From contig JAWIIG010000025.1 in NCBI GenBank assembly GCA_033557465.1, forward strand, positions 8,982,501 through 9,046,500: a DNA stretch of 64,000 nt, given 5' to 3'. How positions within the stretch are numbered: the first letter of the stretch is position 1; each line of letters begins with the position of its first letter. A program made the translations under genes and the position numbers. Under the pieces are notes generated by a model, which did not search any database, was not told the origin of the DNA, and saw only the letters and a program-made list of their open reading frames with translations. Of this stretch, positions 31,668-42,480 are shown piece by piece. The stretch is from Ichthyophis bannanicus. Taxonomy: Eukaryota; Chordata; Amphibia; Gymnophiona; Ichthyophiidae.

Positions 31668-33568
31668 ATGGCTGCCAGCGGGTTTAAAAAGTGTGATCGG
31701 TGCAAGAAACGTATGTCTCTCACCGACACACATGACTGCTGCCTCCGGTGCCTCGGACCCAATCATGACCCGATGATCTGTGGTCCGTGTGGGAAAATGT
31801 CCTCTAAGGCATTACGGAGCCGGCAGCACCAAAAGGAAAGAATCTTCTCTGACTCCGCATCCGGTCGGGCCCGGACCTCGTCATCTCGGGACAACAGCCC
31901 CGAGCAGCGTCGAGGCTCCTCTGAAAGGGGGTCTCCCTCGCGGGAGCATCGTAAGAAGAAAAAACCCGCGAGGGCGGTGTCGGTGGACGCACTTGGCTCC
32001 TCGAGGGCCAAGTCGCATAGCCCCGAGCGCCGTCCCGGGTCTTCGGAGTTGGAGAGGCCTGCAAAACAGCCTCGTGTGGAGATGGAGTCCCCGGGTCACA
32101 TGAGTATTGTTGTCCTCGTGGACTCCCCTCCAGTGGAGCCGACGTCAGGCCCGGCACCGCCGGGGCTCGAGTCCAGGGGCTGCTGAGTCTCCTGAGCTCG
32201 GACTCAGGTTGACGGCCTTGGAGAGCAGCTTGGCTGCCTTCATGGAACAGCAGCGGGCACTGATTGCCGGTCTCACCGGTGCATCTGCCCCTACCACCGG
32301 GACATCGACGTCCAAGTCGACCCCAGAGGCCGAGCCGATCCTCGAGTCCAAGCGAGCTCAAGTCAATCCTCGGCCAAGGTCCCCCTCGGCCTCCCGTTCG
32401 GGACCGAGGTCGTCGACACCGGTACCCTTGGCGTCGGGGCAGATGGCATCGATGCCTGCCTAACCGAAGCCGATCGATTCCTCATCCAAGGAGTCCGGTT
32501 GGGAGACGGAGGATGAGGATTCGCCCGACAACTTTCGGACTCGGTGCGATCCTTCGGATTCGCCCGAGTCCAAGCCTCTGAGAAGGTTCCCCCCCCCCCG
32601 GAGGATACCCGGTTCTCGGATTTCGTGTGGGACATGGCCAAGGTTTTGGCATTCCCCGCGGATCCTGAGGAGGAGCCTCGAGCCGAGGAGCTCGAGGCCC
32701 TACAGTATGACTCTCCTCCGAAGGAGGCCTTTACTGTTCCGGTTCCTCCGATGCTGGAACGGTTGCTCTTCCGCATGTGGGAGGCGCCGGCCTCGACGCT
32801 GGTTTTGAGCAAGCGGGTCAATTCCATCTATCGAGTCCGCAAGAGCCCCGGGTTCCAAAAGGCACAATTACCGTACCACTCCATGGTTGTGGAATCGGCC
32901 ATGCATTGTCTGAAGAGTCAGAAGATGCATTCCTCGGTGCCTCCTGGCTGGGAGGCCCGGAACCTGGATGCCCTCGTTAAGAAGTGCTTCCAGGGCTCTA
33001 TGCTTACTTGCCGTGTCCAGACCTACCAGCTGTACATGGGCATGTACCTTCGAGACCTGGCAAAGGAGATTGCCGGGTTCTCTGCTGGTCTCTCCGCGGA
33101 ATCTTTGCAGAGGTTCAATGCTCTGTCGTCGGGTATTCGTGAGTGCTCGAAGTTTATATCTCTAGCAGCCTATGATGACTGCGAGGCTTTGGCCCGAGTA
33201 GCCGCGGTCGGCATCGGTGCACGCCGTCAGACTTGGCTACAGTCATCGGACCTCGAGCCATGGGTGCAGGACAAGTTGGTCGATGTCCCGATGGCCCATG
33301 GCTGACAAGGCTGCTGAACTCGAGATCGAGACTCTTACCCGGACAGGGCTGTCCAGAAAAACCTCTGCCCCTTCTCAAAAGAAGGGCTCGGGGAAAAAAG
33401 ACCTTTTACCCGAGGAAGTCATCTGCCTATAAACAGTACCCTCATTATCAGGCCTCTGTAGCTCCCCAACAGGGTCAGCAGGCCAAGGGGCAGGGTCATG
33501 GGCCCTGTAGACAGAAGGCCCCCAAGCCTCCTACTCCGGCTCCTGCTCAGCAGGGAGGGGGATTTTGA
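31668..33568 (+). pseudogene. DIRS gag-like ORF1 of copy F
   Basis: ATG at 31668 opens MAASGFKKCDRCKKRMSLTD, DCCLRCLGPNHDPMICGPCG: eight Cys in two clusters. An Arg/Ser-rich middle (SSERGSPSREHRKKKKPARA) continues to a frameshift at about 32165. Later frames hold QQRALIAGLTGASAPTTGTS, FSDFVWDMAKVLAFPADPEE, MLERLLFRMWEAPASTLVLS, MYLRDLAKEIAGFSAGLSAE, WLQSSDLEPWVQDKLVDVPM. It ends PAQQGGGF with TGA at 33566. Only about three shifts separate it from a single reading frame of roughly 630 codons. Confidence 0.83.
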
Positions 33569-34090
33569 CTGCATTGGCATAGCCTCTCCTCAGCTGGCTC
33601 CCATCAGCACTGGAGGCAGGCTGGCCCTGTTCGCCCACAGGTGGTCAGCCGTCACAAGGGATACCTGGGTTCTAAGTATAGTCCAGAAGGGCTATCTCCT
33701 CCACTTCCACCAGGTACCCCCCTCCTATTTTCCAGGGGAGCCTCCCAGACTCCCTCTGCACAGGGACTTACTCCTGCAGGAGTTGGCGGGCCTTCTAAAG
33801 GATCAGGCAGTGGAACTGGTGCCCCACCACTTGAAAGGTCACGGCTTCTATTCCAGGTACTTCCTAGTACCAAAGAGAACTGGAGGCCTCAGACCCATCC
33901 TAGACTTGCGAAACCTGAACAAGTTCCTGGAGAGGGAAAAGTTCAAGATGCTTACCCTTGGAATCCTGCTGCCCTACCTCCAGCAGGGAGATTGGCTATG
34001 CTCCTTAGATCTAAAGGATGCTTATACTCACATCCTTATTCATCCAGACCACAGACAATATCTCATATTTGTAGTGGGAGGAAACCATTA
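33498..34090 (+). pseudogene. DIRS reverse transcriptase of copy F, N-terminal part
   Basis: The frame overlaps the gag end by about 70 bases in a +1 phase. It reads LALFAHRWSAVTRDTWVLSI, GYLLHFHQVPPSYFPGEPPR, GFYSRYFLVPKRTGGLRPIL, LCSLDLKDAYTHILIHPDHR, and is cut in GGNHY by the DNA-transposon insert. No stop occurs before the insertion. Confidence 0.87.
34088..34090. repeat. TTA target duplication of the DNA-transposon derivative
   Basis: TTA precedes the insert and TTA recurs at 35140-35142. The empty site known from DIRS E (AACCATTATCAGTACAGAG) and the flank here (CCATTATGAGTAC) show that exactly CACAGG...CCTGTG plus TTA was added. Confidence 0.75.
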
Positions 34091-35139
34091 CACAGGTCTG
34101 CAACTAAAAAGCTGTTTATTTTCATCTAATTTCCATGTATTTTGGTGTGCTGGAAAAAAATAAAATATTGAAAAAACTCCTAGACGTCATGATTTGCCAC
34201 AACATGCAAAATTGTCTTCAAATTTATCAAATTTTTTAAAATTACTATTAATTCACATAAGTGCATTTAAGAGATAAAATGCCAAAAAAAAAGCCTTAAA
34301 GGGGTTGTCCGAGTTATGTAAAAAAAAAATATAGCACTGTAAATCTGATGGTCAGCAATATATACATAAGCTAAGCAAGTTTTAAGTCCGTGCTTCTAAT
34401 GGTAGAAGGGGTTAATCTTTCCTGAAGAATCCAGTGGGAGGGAGACACAGGGCAGATAGCAGCTCCGGTCAGTGCAGGGTGACGTGGCCAGCACTGTGAC
34501 GTCTCGTGTACAGACACAGAGCTGCTCTCTCCTGCATGCCACACTTGTGCACGAATCATCATCAGGTTCTTGGTTCTAGCCTGTTCACACTTTTTCATCG
34601 CAATTCGTGTTAGCTTATCATTCTTCAACCGTTAAGTTATGACTCCGCGAAAGTGTATTAATTCGCCAGACAGTTTCTGTTTCATCTGTGTTGAATATAC
34701 AGTGTTGAAGCAACAGCAGAATATTACAGACTTTGTGAAAAAAGATGGAAAGGAGATACCAGGGAAAATGGAGCATTAGAATGATAGCAGACTACTGTTG
34801 GATGCTTCAGAGAGACATTCCAGATGCTACTCACAAGCGTAAATGCACCAAGAGGAGACTCACAAGGAAGAAGAATCGAGTTTAGTGTGTGTAGGTGAGC
34901 TCATTTCAGTTCAAAAAAGGATTTTCATGAAAATATTGTAATAAAACTTTAATTTTATAAGTCTATTTCCATTTATTTTGAGGTATTGCCTTATTTAACA
35001 TAGTTACCTAAATTGTCAGGAATCGTGATGTCCTATGACAAAATGGAGGTCATTTTCGGAGTCAGCGCACCAAAAAATATAAAGATTACGTGGAATAACC
35101 AAAACAGCTCTTGAAAAAAAAATTTTTTGCAGACCTGTG
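34091..35139. mobile_element. Non-autonomous deletion derivative of the unassigned DNA transposon
   Basis: Ends are CACAGGTCTGCAACTAAAAA and the inverse of TTTTTTGCAGACCTGTG. Its outer parts match both ends of the 58928-62233 element (TCATGATTTGCCACAACATG and TGACAATTTAGGTAACTATG on the appropriate strands). The middle joins the first about 36 codons of the transposase (GCGAAAGTGTATTAATTCGC, TTTGTGAAAAAAG) directly to its last about 40 codons (ATACCAGGGAAAATGGAGC). The junction lies in a short A/G run. It cannot encode a transposase. Confidence 0.88.
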
Positions 35140-35745
35140 TTATGAGTACAGAGTACTGCCTTTTGGCCTTACATCCGCCCCCAGGGTATTCACCAAGTGC
35201 CTGGCGGTGGTAGCAGCCTACCTCAGGGTTCAGGGCCTCTTTGTCTTTCCATATCTGGACGATTGGCTCATCAGGGGTCAATCCCCACAAGAGGCCAATC
35301 AAGCCACCCTTCACACTGTCGCCCTGCTTCAGCACCTGGGGTTTGTCATAAACTTCGCAAAGTCCAGTTTCATCCCTCCCAGAACATGGAGTTCATAGGA
35401 ACTCGCCTAAACACATTTCAGGCAAAGGCCTTTCTACCAGTGGACAGGGCCCACAGATTGATGGCTCTAGCCAAGCTGTTCCACAGCAATTCTCTAGTCT
35501 CTGCCAGACAATTTCTGAGGCTCTTAGGCCACATGGCATCCACGGTCCATGTGACTCCAAATGCCCGTCTACACATGAGACCAGCTCAGTGGGACCTCAG
35601 GACTCGGTGGCACCAGGCCACAGGAAGCCTCGCGGACAAAGTGAGGGTGTCCAGCCTACTACAGTCTTCTCTGCAATGGTGGCTTCATCTTCCGAATCTA
35701 GTGCAAGGGGTGCCTTTTCAGGCACCTCCACATCTCAGGTGTTGA
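35138..35745 (+). pseudogene. DIRS reverse transcriptase of copy F, C-terminal part
   Basis: After the insert, 35111-35398 reads YEYRVLPFGLTSAPRVFTKC, VFPYLDDWLIRGQSPQEAN, LLQHLGFVINFAKSSFIPP. A one-base shift leads to 35380-35745 (MEFIGTRLNTFQAKAFLPVD, LRLLGHMASTVHVTPNARLH). YLDD is intact. Confidence 0.85.
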
Positions 35746-36503
35746 CAACCGATGCTTCTCTTCAAGGTTGGGGTGCACATTGCCAAGGGGCATGTACTCA
35801 AGGCCTGTGGACTCCTTGGGAGGCCGCACAGCAGATCAATCTCTTAGAGCTGAGAGCTATCCGCTTAGCCCTGAGAACTTTCTCTCATCTCCTCTCTCAC
35901 CAGTCCGTCTTAGTTCAGACGGACAATCAAGTGGCTATGTTCTATGTGAACAAACAAGGGGGCACAGGGTCCCGCCTTCTATGTCAGGAAGCGCAGAAAC
36001 TGTGCTCCTGGGCAGTCAATCATGGCATTCTTCTCAAAGCAGTCTACCTCTCAGGTCAGGAGAATTACCTGGCGGACAGATTGAGCAGGATTCTGCAGCT
36101 GCACGAATGGCAGTTGAACCCTTTATTGGTTCAACAGATCTTCCTGAGATGGGGTCTTCCAACCATAGATCTCTTTGCCAGTCCTTTGAACTGTCAACTT
36201 CCCAGGTTCTGCTCCAGACAACCGCATCCTCTCAGAGTAGCAGCGGATGCGTTTCTCATTCCATGGTCTACAGGCATCCTATATGCGTTTCCTCCCACGC
36301 CTCTAGTGTCCAAAACACTGTTCAAAGTGATCCGGGACAAGGCCTCAGTGATCCTGGTGGCCCCTCGATGGCCAAGGCAACCCTGGTTCCCACTATTGTT
36401 GCAACTAGCGGTGGACACTCCTCTTCCTCTGGGGATGCAACCCGATCTCTGTCCCAGGAGCAGGGATCTCTCTTGCAACCCAATCTACAGTCCCTCAATT
36501 TGA
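35700..36503 (+). pseudogene. DIRS RNase H and linker of copy F
   Basis: The frame holds LTTDASLQGWGAHCQG, NLLELRAIRLALRTFSH, VQTDNQVAMFYVNKQG, GQENYLADRLSRIL: all four acidic positions are present. The linker DLFASPLNCQLPRFCSRQPH and FLIPWSTGILYAFPPTP follow. The frame is open from 35589 to 36503 and would be functional for this domain, but the RT is in another frame. Confidence 0.85.
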
Positions 36504-36539
36504 TGGCCTGGCTGCTGAAAAGGTAGTTCTAGCGCCTTT

Positions 36540-37563
36540 ACTACTGCCCAGGGAAGTGGCAGGACGTAGTCTTGGCCTCTAGGAGGCAGTCCACCAGGAA
36601 GTCTTATGCCCTTAAGTGGCGTAGATTTTCTGCCTGGTGTACTCAACACAATGAGAACCCCTTCTCATGCCTAGTACCAGTGGTGCTGCAGTATTTGCTT
36701 CACCTGTCCAACCTAGGCCTTAAGTCCAATTCGGTTAGAGTTCATCTTAGTGCTCTTTCAGCACACCACTCACAGGTGGAGGGTCAGTCTCTCTCCAGTC
36801 ATCCTTTGGTGGCCCGATTCCTCAGAGGCCTGCTTTTGCTTAAGCCTCCAGTGCGTCCACCTGCCCCTGAATGGGATTTAAATGTGGTCTTGTAACGGCT
36901 TACTTGCTCTCCATTTGAACCTATGGCTACTTGCCCTATGCGTTTCTGTCTTGGAAAAAGCTATTTCTGGTAGCCCTTACCTCAGCTAGGCGAGTAAGTG
37001 AGCTTCAGGCCCTAGTTTCAGAAGCACCTTATACTAGGTTCCCTAAGAACAGGGTAGTCTTACGGACTCACCCTAAGTTCCTTCCAAAGGTTGTCTCCTC
37101 CTTCCACCTCAAACAGGAGGTGGTTCTTCCGACTTTCTTTCCCAGGCCTCATGCAACCAGGCTGAGATGGTCCTGCATACCCTGGACTGTAGGAGGGCGT
37201 TGTCCTTCTACCTTGACCGTATGCGGGAGCACCGGAGGGCGGTTCAGCTCTTCGTTTCTTATGACCCCAATAAGTTGGGGTTGGCTGTCTCCAAGCATAC
37301 TTTGTCCATATGGGTCGCTGACTGCATCGCCTGGGCTTACAGGGCAGCCGGCCTCTCATTGCAGGGTCGAGTTACGGCTCACCGTGTCAGGGCGAATGCT
37401 GCGTCAGTGGCTCTTCTCCGCTCTGTTCCGTTGGCAGTCATCTGCTGGGCCACTACTTGGTCTTCAAGCCAGACTTTTGCGGCCCACTACTGCCTTGAGA
37501 GGGAGTCCCGCAGGGACAGTGCTTTCGGGCAAGTTGGTACTCCATAATCTTTTTGAGGTCTAG
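36540..37563 (+). pseudogene. DIRS tyrosine recombinase of copy F
   Basis: 36572-36895 gives STRKSYALKWRRFSAWCTQH, LQYLLHLSNLGLKSNSVRV, HPLVARFLRGLLLLKPPVR, then TAA. 36931-37160 gives TSARRVSELQALVSEAPYT and HLKQEVVLPTFFPRPHA. After a frameshift, 37167-37547 gives WVADCIAWAYRAAGLSLQGR, AHRVRANAASVALLRS, WSSSQTFAAHYCLER. Catalytic Arg, H-x-x-R and Tyr are all present; CRAATW has become CWATTW. Confidence 0.86.
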
Positions 37564-37701
37564 GCAACTCCTACCCTCCGGCCCTGGTGTTGGGCTACCT
37601 GTCGGGGGCGTTATCAGAAAAGATTCTGTTCTTGCATGCTGAGGCTCTAGAGGGAGCTCATTTTTCAGTTTGGGGCCTCTGGTAGCCCTAAGCTATGGAG
37701 T

Positions 37702-37799
37702 CCCATATGTGAGGACTGACTGACTTCTTGGTTCTGGAGAAAGAGTAGTTACTCACCTGTAACAGGTGTTCTCCAGGAGCAGCAGGTATCAGTCCTCAC
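37702..37799. repeat. Internal complementary region of DIRS F
   Basis: CCCATATGTGAGGACTGACT, GGTTCTGGAGAAAGAG, TAGTTACTCACCTGTAACAG, GTGTTCTCCAGGAGCAGCAG. A 4-bp duplication (GACTGACTGACTT) lies in the left-complement half. Confidence 0.88.
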
Positions 37800-37869
37800 A
37801 ACCCTCCCTCCTCCCCTTGGTGTTGCAGTCATATGATCTATTTTTGCTGTCTTTTAGCTATGTCATCAG

Positions 37870-38050
37870 ACTGAGCAAGATGGCACCCTTGGGCGGGAAG
37901 GGGACTGCACATGCACGCTGCATTCCCAAAGGCTTTCTATGAAAGCTGGGGAAATGCTCCACACGGGGGCTTCGTCGGTGCCGACGTCACCCATATGTGA
38001 GGACTGATTCCTGCTGCTCCTGGAGAACACCTGTTACAGGTGAGTAACTA
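37870..38050 (+). repeat. Right terminal repeat of DIRS F
   Basis: GACTGAGCAAGATGGCACCC, CACATGCACGC in place of the CGCATGCG box, GGCTTTCTATGAAAGC, GTCGGTGCCGAC, GACGTCACCCATATGTGAGG, and the end ACACCTGTTACAGGTGAG. Confidence 0.88.
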
Positions 38051-38123
38051 ATCTTATTTCTCTGTGTTCATATTCAGTGGTGATTTAGAGATTAAAGGCT
38101 TCGCATAACAGTTTTACCTCAGG

Positions 38124-39291
38124 TTGGGTAAGCAGGGGGCCAGCTTCAGCGTAATACCCTCTAAGCCGCTGTGTTTGGTCTGCGGCTCTAAGAGAGGGGT
38201 GCTGTCGGACGCGGGTGTCTGTAGGGGCTGCGTGCAGGAGGCAGCTGCGATGGAGAATTCTGTGGAGGGGGGAGCTCTGCAGGATACCCCAGTTGCGGTG
38301 CAGGAGTCAGGACCTATGGATTTACTGGGGGAAGAGCCGGTAGCGGGAACATCGTCCACACCGGCTCTCCCATCCTTGCAGGCATCATTGCCAGAGGGTT
38401 TCGCGGCGATCTTTTCCCTGGATTTTATGGCTCTTTTGCAGCACGCCTGTGGGGGTCTGCAAAAGAAGCGAGTGTCAAGTGCCGTGAATGAGGAAAGGAA
38501 GGAGAAGAGACCTGGAACTCCGCTGAACGCAGGAGTGACAGGCAACGGGGACAAAGAAGCCCAGAATAGAGATGGAATTGAAGGATCAGTCGGTGGCCTC
38601 GAAGGGAGTTCTCTCCGACGAGGGAGATCCTGATTTGGACATGGATGACGAGGTGGAAGAAGGCGAGATCACTGACAGGGAGGAACAAGCTAGGGTGGTC
38701 CGCTTGTTCAGGAGAGATGAGTTGCCAGCTCTTATTGCTGAAACGCTGAAGGTGCTTAATATGCCGGCGCCCAGACCAGCAGAAGATGCTACACTGGAAG
38801 ATCCGTTGTTACAGGTGTTTCAGAAAAATCAAAGAGCGTTTCCGGTGCATAGAGTGATCCGAGAGATGATTCAGGAAGAATGGGATATGCCGGAGGCGAG
38901 TCTCAAGGGTTCCAGAGTTATGGGGCATCTATATCCCCTGGTAGAGCAAGATCGAGAGTTGTTCAAGGCACCAAACGTGGATGCCGCCATCTCGGCTGTG
39001 ACGAAAAAGACTACCATCCCAGTGGAGGGTAGTGCAGCCCTGAGGGATTCGCAGGATAGGAAACTGGATTCCCTGTTGAAAAAAGTCTTTGAAGTTAATG
39101 TTCTCTCCATGCATGCGGCGATCTGTGGGGCGTGGGTGGCGAGAGCCTGCCTTCGCTGGTCGCAGCGAATTCAGGGGGAGCACGGAGAGGATACCGTCAG
39201 GGAAACATCCAGGTTGGAGTCAGGAATGTATATCTGGCGGACATACATTACGACCTCATTCGGGGCGTATCAAAGAGCATGGCATCGGTAG
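38124..39291 (+). pseudogene. DIRS G gag-like protein
   Basis: 38124-38633 opens with a Cys-rich box (PLCLVCGSKRGVLSDAGVCR, GC), then an acidic/Pro-rich stretch. A +1 shifted frame, 38572-39291, carries the acidic EEGEITDREEQ, MIQEEWDMPEASLKG, AISAVTKKTTIPVEGSAALR, DSQDRKLDSLLKKVFEVN. The last block is typical of gag-like proteins of DIRS elements. The overlap of the two frames near 38575-38630 suggests a single-base mutation. It is more divergent from family 1 than the family-1 copies are from each other. Confidence 0.72.
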
Positions 39292-39369
39292 TAGCGGCCC
39301 GGCCGGTACCTTTGGCTGCGCAATTGGGCAGCAGATGGGTCTTCCAAGGGCAGACTAAGTAAGCTTCCG

Positions 39370-40203
39370 TTGAGGGAACGCTTGTTTGGAGAAGATTTTG
39401 ACAAGTTGGTTAAAGACCTAGGGGAGTCCAAGGGTGGCAGGCTGCCAGAAGACAGAGGCAGGTTCGCTCGACTCCCTCGTCCAGAGGTCAGCAAAGGGAG
39501 TTTTGTCGGTTCCGTTTTCCTAAGTTCAATCAGGCGCAAAGGGGATGTTTTCCCATTCGGAATCAGGGGTTTCGTCCCTTTCGGGGAACGGGAAGAGGTT
39601 TTGCAGCCTCTTCCTCCTCCACCGAAAATCTCCATAAGCCACAATGAAGTCAGGAGGGCCCAGGTAGATCTAGTACCCGTAGGGGGTTGGCTACGGGATT
39701 TTTACTCTGCCTGGGTCCAGATAACGGCAGACCAGTGGGTGTTGGAAGTGATTCAAGAAGGTTATGCGTTGGAATTTCAAAGGCCGGTAAAGGATTCCTT
39801 CATTCAGTCCCCATGCAAGGTGCCGGGCAAGTGTGCAGCGGTGGGGGAAATGGTGCAGAGGCTGCTGGATCTAAACGCTATTGTACTGGTTCCCTTAGAC
39901 CAATACGGCTGCGGTCGGTACTCCATATACTTCATAGTTCCCAAAAAGGAAGGGACCTTTCGACCAATTCTAGATCTCAGAAGGCTAAATCGGTGTCTGC
40001 GGGTATCGCATTTTCATATGGAAAGGCTGAGGTCAGTAATTGTGGCTGTCAGGGCAAGTTTCTTACTGGATCTGTCAGAAGCGTACCTGCACATTCCGAT
40101 TTGGCAGGAGCACCAGAAATTTCTCAGGTTTGCTGTTCCGGTAGGCCATTTTCAGTTCCGGGCCTTGCCGTTCAGACTAGCTACATCCAAACATCAAGAG
40201 TGA
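39370..40203 (+). pseudogene. DIRS G reverse transcriptase, N-terminal part
   Basis: The open frame reads VGGWLRDFYSAWVQITADQW, VLEVIQEGYALEFQRP, YSIYFIVPKKEGTFRPILDL, RRLNRCLRVSHFHMERLRSV, FLLDLSEAYLHIPIWQEHQK, GHFQFRALPFRLATS. It is then cut by the Penelope-like insert. The catalytic YLDD lies beyond it at 42520-42540. Confidence 0.86.
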
Positions 40204-42480
40204 ACTTATAACAGTAACCAAATCATAAAACAATTTTTTGTCGGAAGTTTTTGCCATGGGAGGAAATCCTCTCTTGACGCGTAACTTCCCTTTTATTCAA
40301 ATAATGGTTAAAATACACCAATAAATAATCGTGAAATATGCACACTTAACAGTGCTATATCACAATAACAAAATAAATGAGAATACTCATCACATTGATG
40401 CAGACTTGGAAAAAAGCTGGTATCTTATTAGTTGAAGAAGCTGACAGCTTTCCAGTCAAAAAATTTGTCGTTATTGCAGTTAAACCAACAAACACAGCAC
40501 TGCGTTTAGGACCCGGTCACTTCAATCCGATCCTGCTTCAACGCTTGAAAGTACTGCAAACTAACTGACACTTCCATTTTTAATTTTAGCGGAGCTACAG
40601 CACGCTCTCAAACACGCCGTTGATGATTCAGTCCAACGTCATGACCATATTAAATGGATTCTAAAGGTATTTAAACTCAAAAGCCAATCAATTGACACAT
40701 CATAAAAGGCTCACCCAATCCTGTTCAAGATTTAACCCATTCGGTTCCACTGTTGACAAACGAAAAATCCAGGTTTGTTCCAACAATTGAAGTTTCTTCT
40801 CTCTATCGCCCCCTCTAGGGCTAAGAGGGACATGATCCAAAACTCGCCACTTGAAATTGATGAATTTGTGTTGCAAGTCCACACAGTGTTGTACTATAGG
40901 TGCAGATAATACCGCATTCCGTACTCGTGAAGCATGCTCCTGTAAGCGACGACGCACTACTCGAGTAGTGCGGCCATTATATAATTTCTGACAAGGGCAG
41001 AGTAATACATATACCACAAAAGATAATAAACAAGAAGTGGACCATTTTAATGTGTGGCGAAAGCTCGTCTGAGGGATCAACCATTCATTCCCCTCAATCA
41101 CTTGTGCACAAAAATCACATTTGGAACAAGGAAAATGACCTAATACTCTATCCAAAGAAGTTGATTGAGGATTAGTCCAAACCAACGTGCTGCCTATCAG
41201 ATCTCCAATATTCGTCCCTCTAGTATAAGCTATCCGCAGTGATTTTCGAAAACAAGGATTAACGCTAATACATGCTAATGTTTTTTCAGAATTTGATGAA
41301 CTTTAAAAATATTAGACATGTATGGTAATATGCCTGTAATATATTCTGTGTCAGAATCGTTACTTTGGGATTTTGCCCGAACAGAAGGATCAACCAACCA
41401 TTCTCTGTGGGTAAATCTAGCTCTCATCCATGCTCGCTTGACGATATGATATGGATAACCCCTACTGAGTAATCATTGAGTAAGTTCACTTGCATGCTGG
41501 TCAAAATCCCTATGAGAACTACAAATTCGTCTCAAGCATAAGAACTGACCATAAAGTAAGCCACTTTTTAAAGCAGGCGGATGAAAACTGGAGAACTCCA
41601 ACAGAGTATTTCTCTGTACCGTCTTACGAAAAAGTGTAGAATGTAATTTGGAGCCATCCTTAAAAATCTTCACATCCAAAAACTCCAATTCAACTAAATC
41701 ATGATGTAAAGTGAACTTCAAATGTTCTCTCTGCGAATTCAGCCAAGCAACAAAGGATAATAAAGTATTTTCAGTGTCATTCCACAAGAAAAAAATATCA
41801 TCCAAAAACCTCACCCAAAGTAAGACCGTTGAAAACCAAGAAGGATAAATAATCTCAGTTTCAAAATCAGCAAGATATAAGGTAGCCACCGATGGAGCCA
41901 CTGTGGCCCCCATTGCTATACCATGTATTTGCTGATAAAAAAATTTTCAGTTTGATGGTCAATTTTTGGTCAGTACTAGGGTAAGTAATTGCTGGAAAAA
42001 CCTCCTCGGTGTCCTAGGCAGTAAAGAAATATCCAGTTTCTCCACAATTCTCAGGGCCTCATCTTGGGCTATATTAGTGTAAAGTGCCATAATTTCAAGA
42101 GACACCAACCAAACATCATTGGCCGGACAAACAACCGATTCTAAATGTTGCAAGAAATGGGTCGTATCTTTAACAAAAGAGGTTACTTTCTGAGCACAAG
42201 GCTGAAGAAAAATATCACAATATTGGGACAGCGGTTCTAAAAGAGAACCCCTACAGGAGACTATAGGGCTGCCCGGAGGCACACTTAAGGATTTATGAAT
42301 CTTAGGCACTGTATAAAAATATGGTATTAAAGGGAAAGACGGAGTCAAATATTTAAACTCCCGATGAGTTATCCAACCTTGATCCAAAGCCATTGTCATT
42401 AAATCTTTAATTTCTGTCTGTAATTGAGCAGAAGGATCTTGTGACAACAATCGATAGTACTTATCATTTAAGTGCAGCAT
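40204..42480 (-). mobile_element. Penelope-like element 1, 5'-truncated
   Basis: Minus-strand RT (42480-41473) and GIY-YIG endonuclease (41185-40700) are followed by about 500 bp of 3' sequence. The RT N-terminus is missing, so it is truncated at 42480. It interrupts DIRS G between ATS (LPFRLATS) and the LRKEGVLMHPYLDD segment. Boundaries are uncertain by about 15 bases because a few codons of the target are lost. Confidence 0.87.
40700..42480 (-). pseudogene. Penelope-like RT and GIY-YIG endonuclease (copy 1)
   Basis: 42480-41959 has the PLE RT core: FKYLTPSFPLIPYFYTVPKI, SPIVSCRGSLLEPLSQYCD, VSLEIMALYTNI (usual LDV-SLYTNI). 41913-41473 has MGATVAPSVATLYLADFE and the catalytic FLDDIFFLW, then LEFLDVKIF. 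41185-40700 has CDFCAQVI, VVYVLLCPCQKLYNGRTTRV, VRRRLQEHASRV: the GIY-YIG module with YNG at the second motif. It ends EPNGLNLEQDWVSLL. Stops and shifts near 41940 and 41460 inactivate it. Confidence 0.88.

Larger units (their letters stand above)
31257..38050 (+). mobile_element. DIRS retrotransposon F, both ends present, with a 1.05-kb DNA-transposon insert
   Basis: Left repeat from TTTTCCAGGACCAAGCAGG, right end GTGAGTAACTAATC. Without the insert it is about 5.7 kb with gag, RT, RNase H, recombinase, ICR and both repeats. It lies in the leader of DIRS G, whose sequence resumes at 38051. Coding parts are the least decayed of the family-1 copies here, with a handful of frameshifts. Confidence 0.92.
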
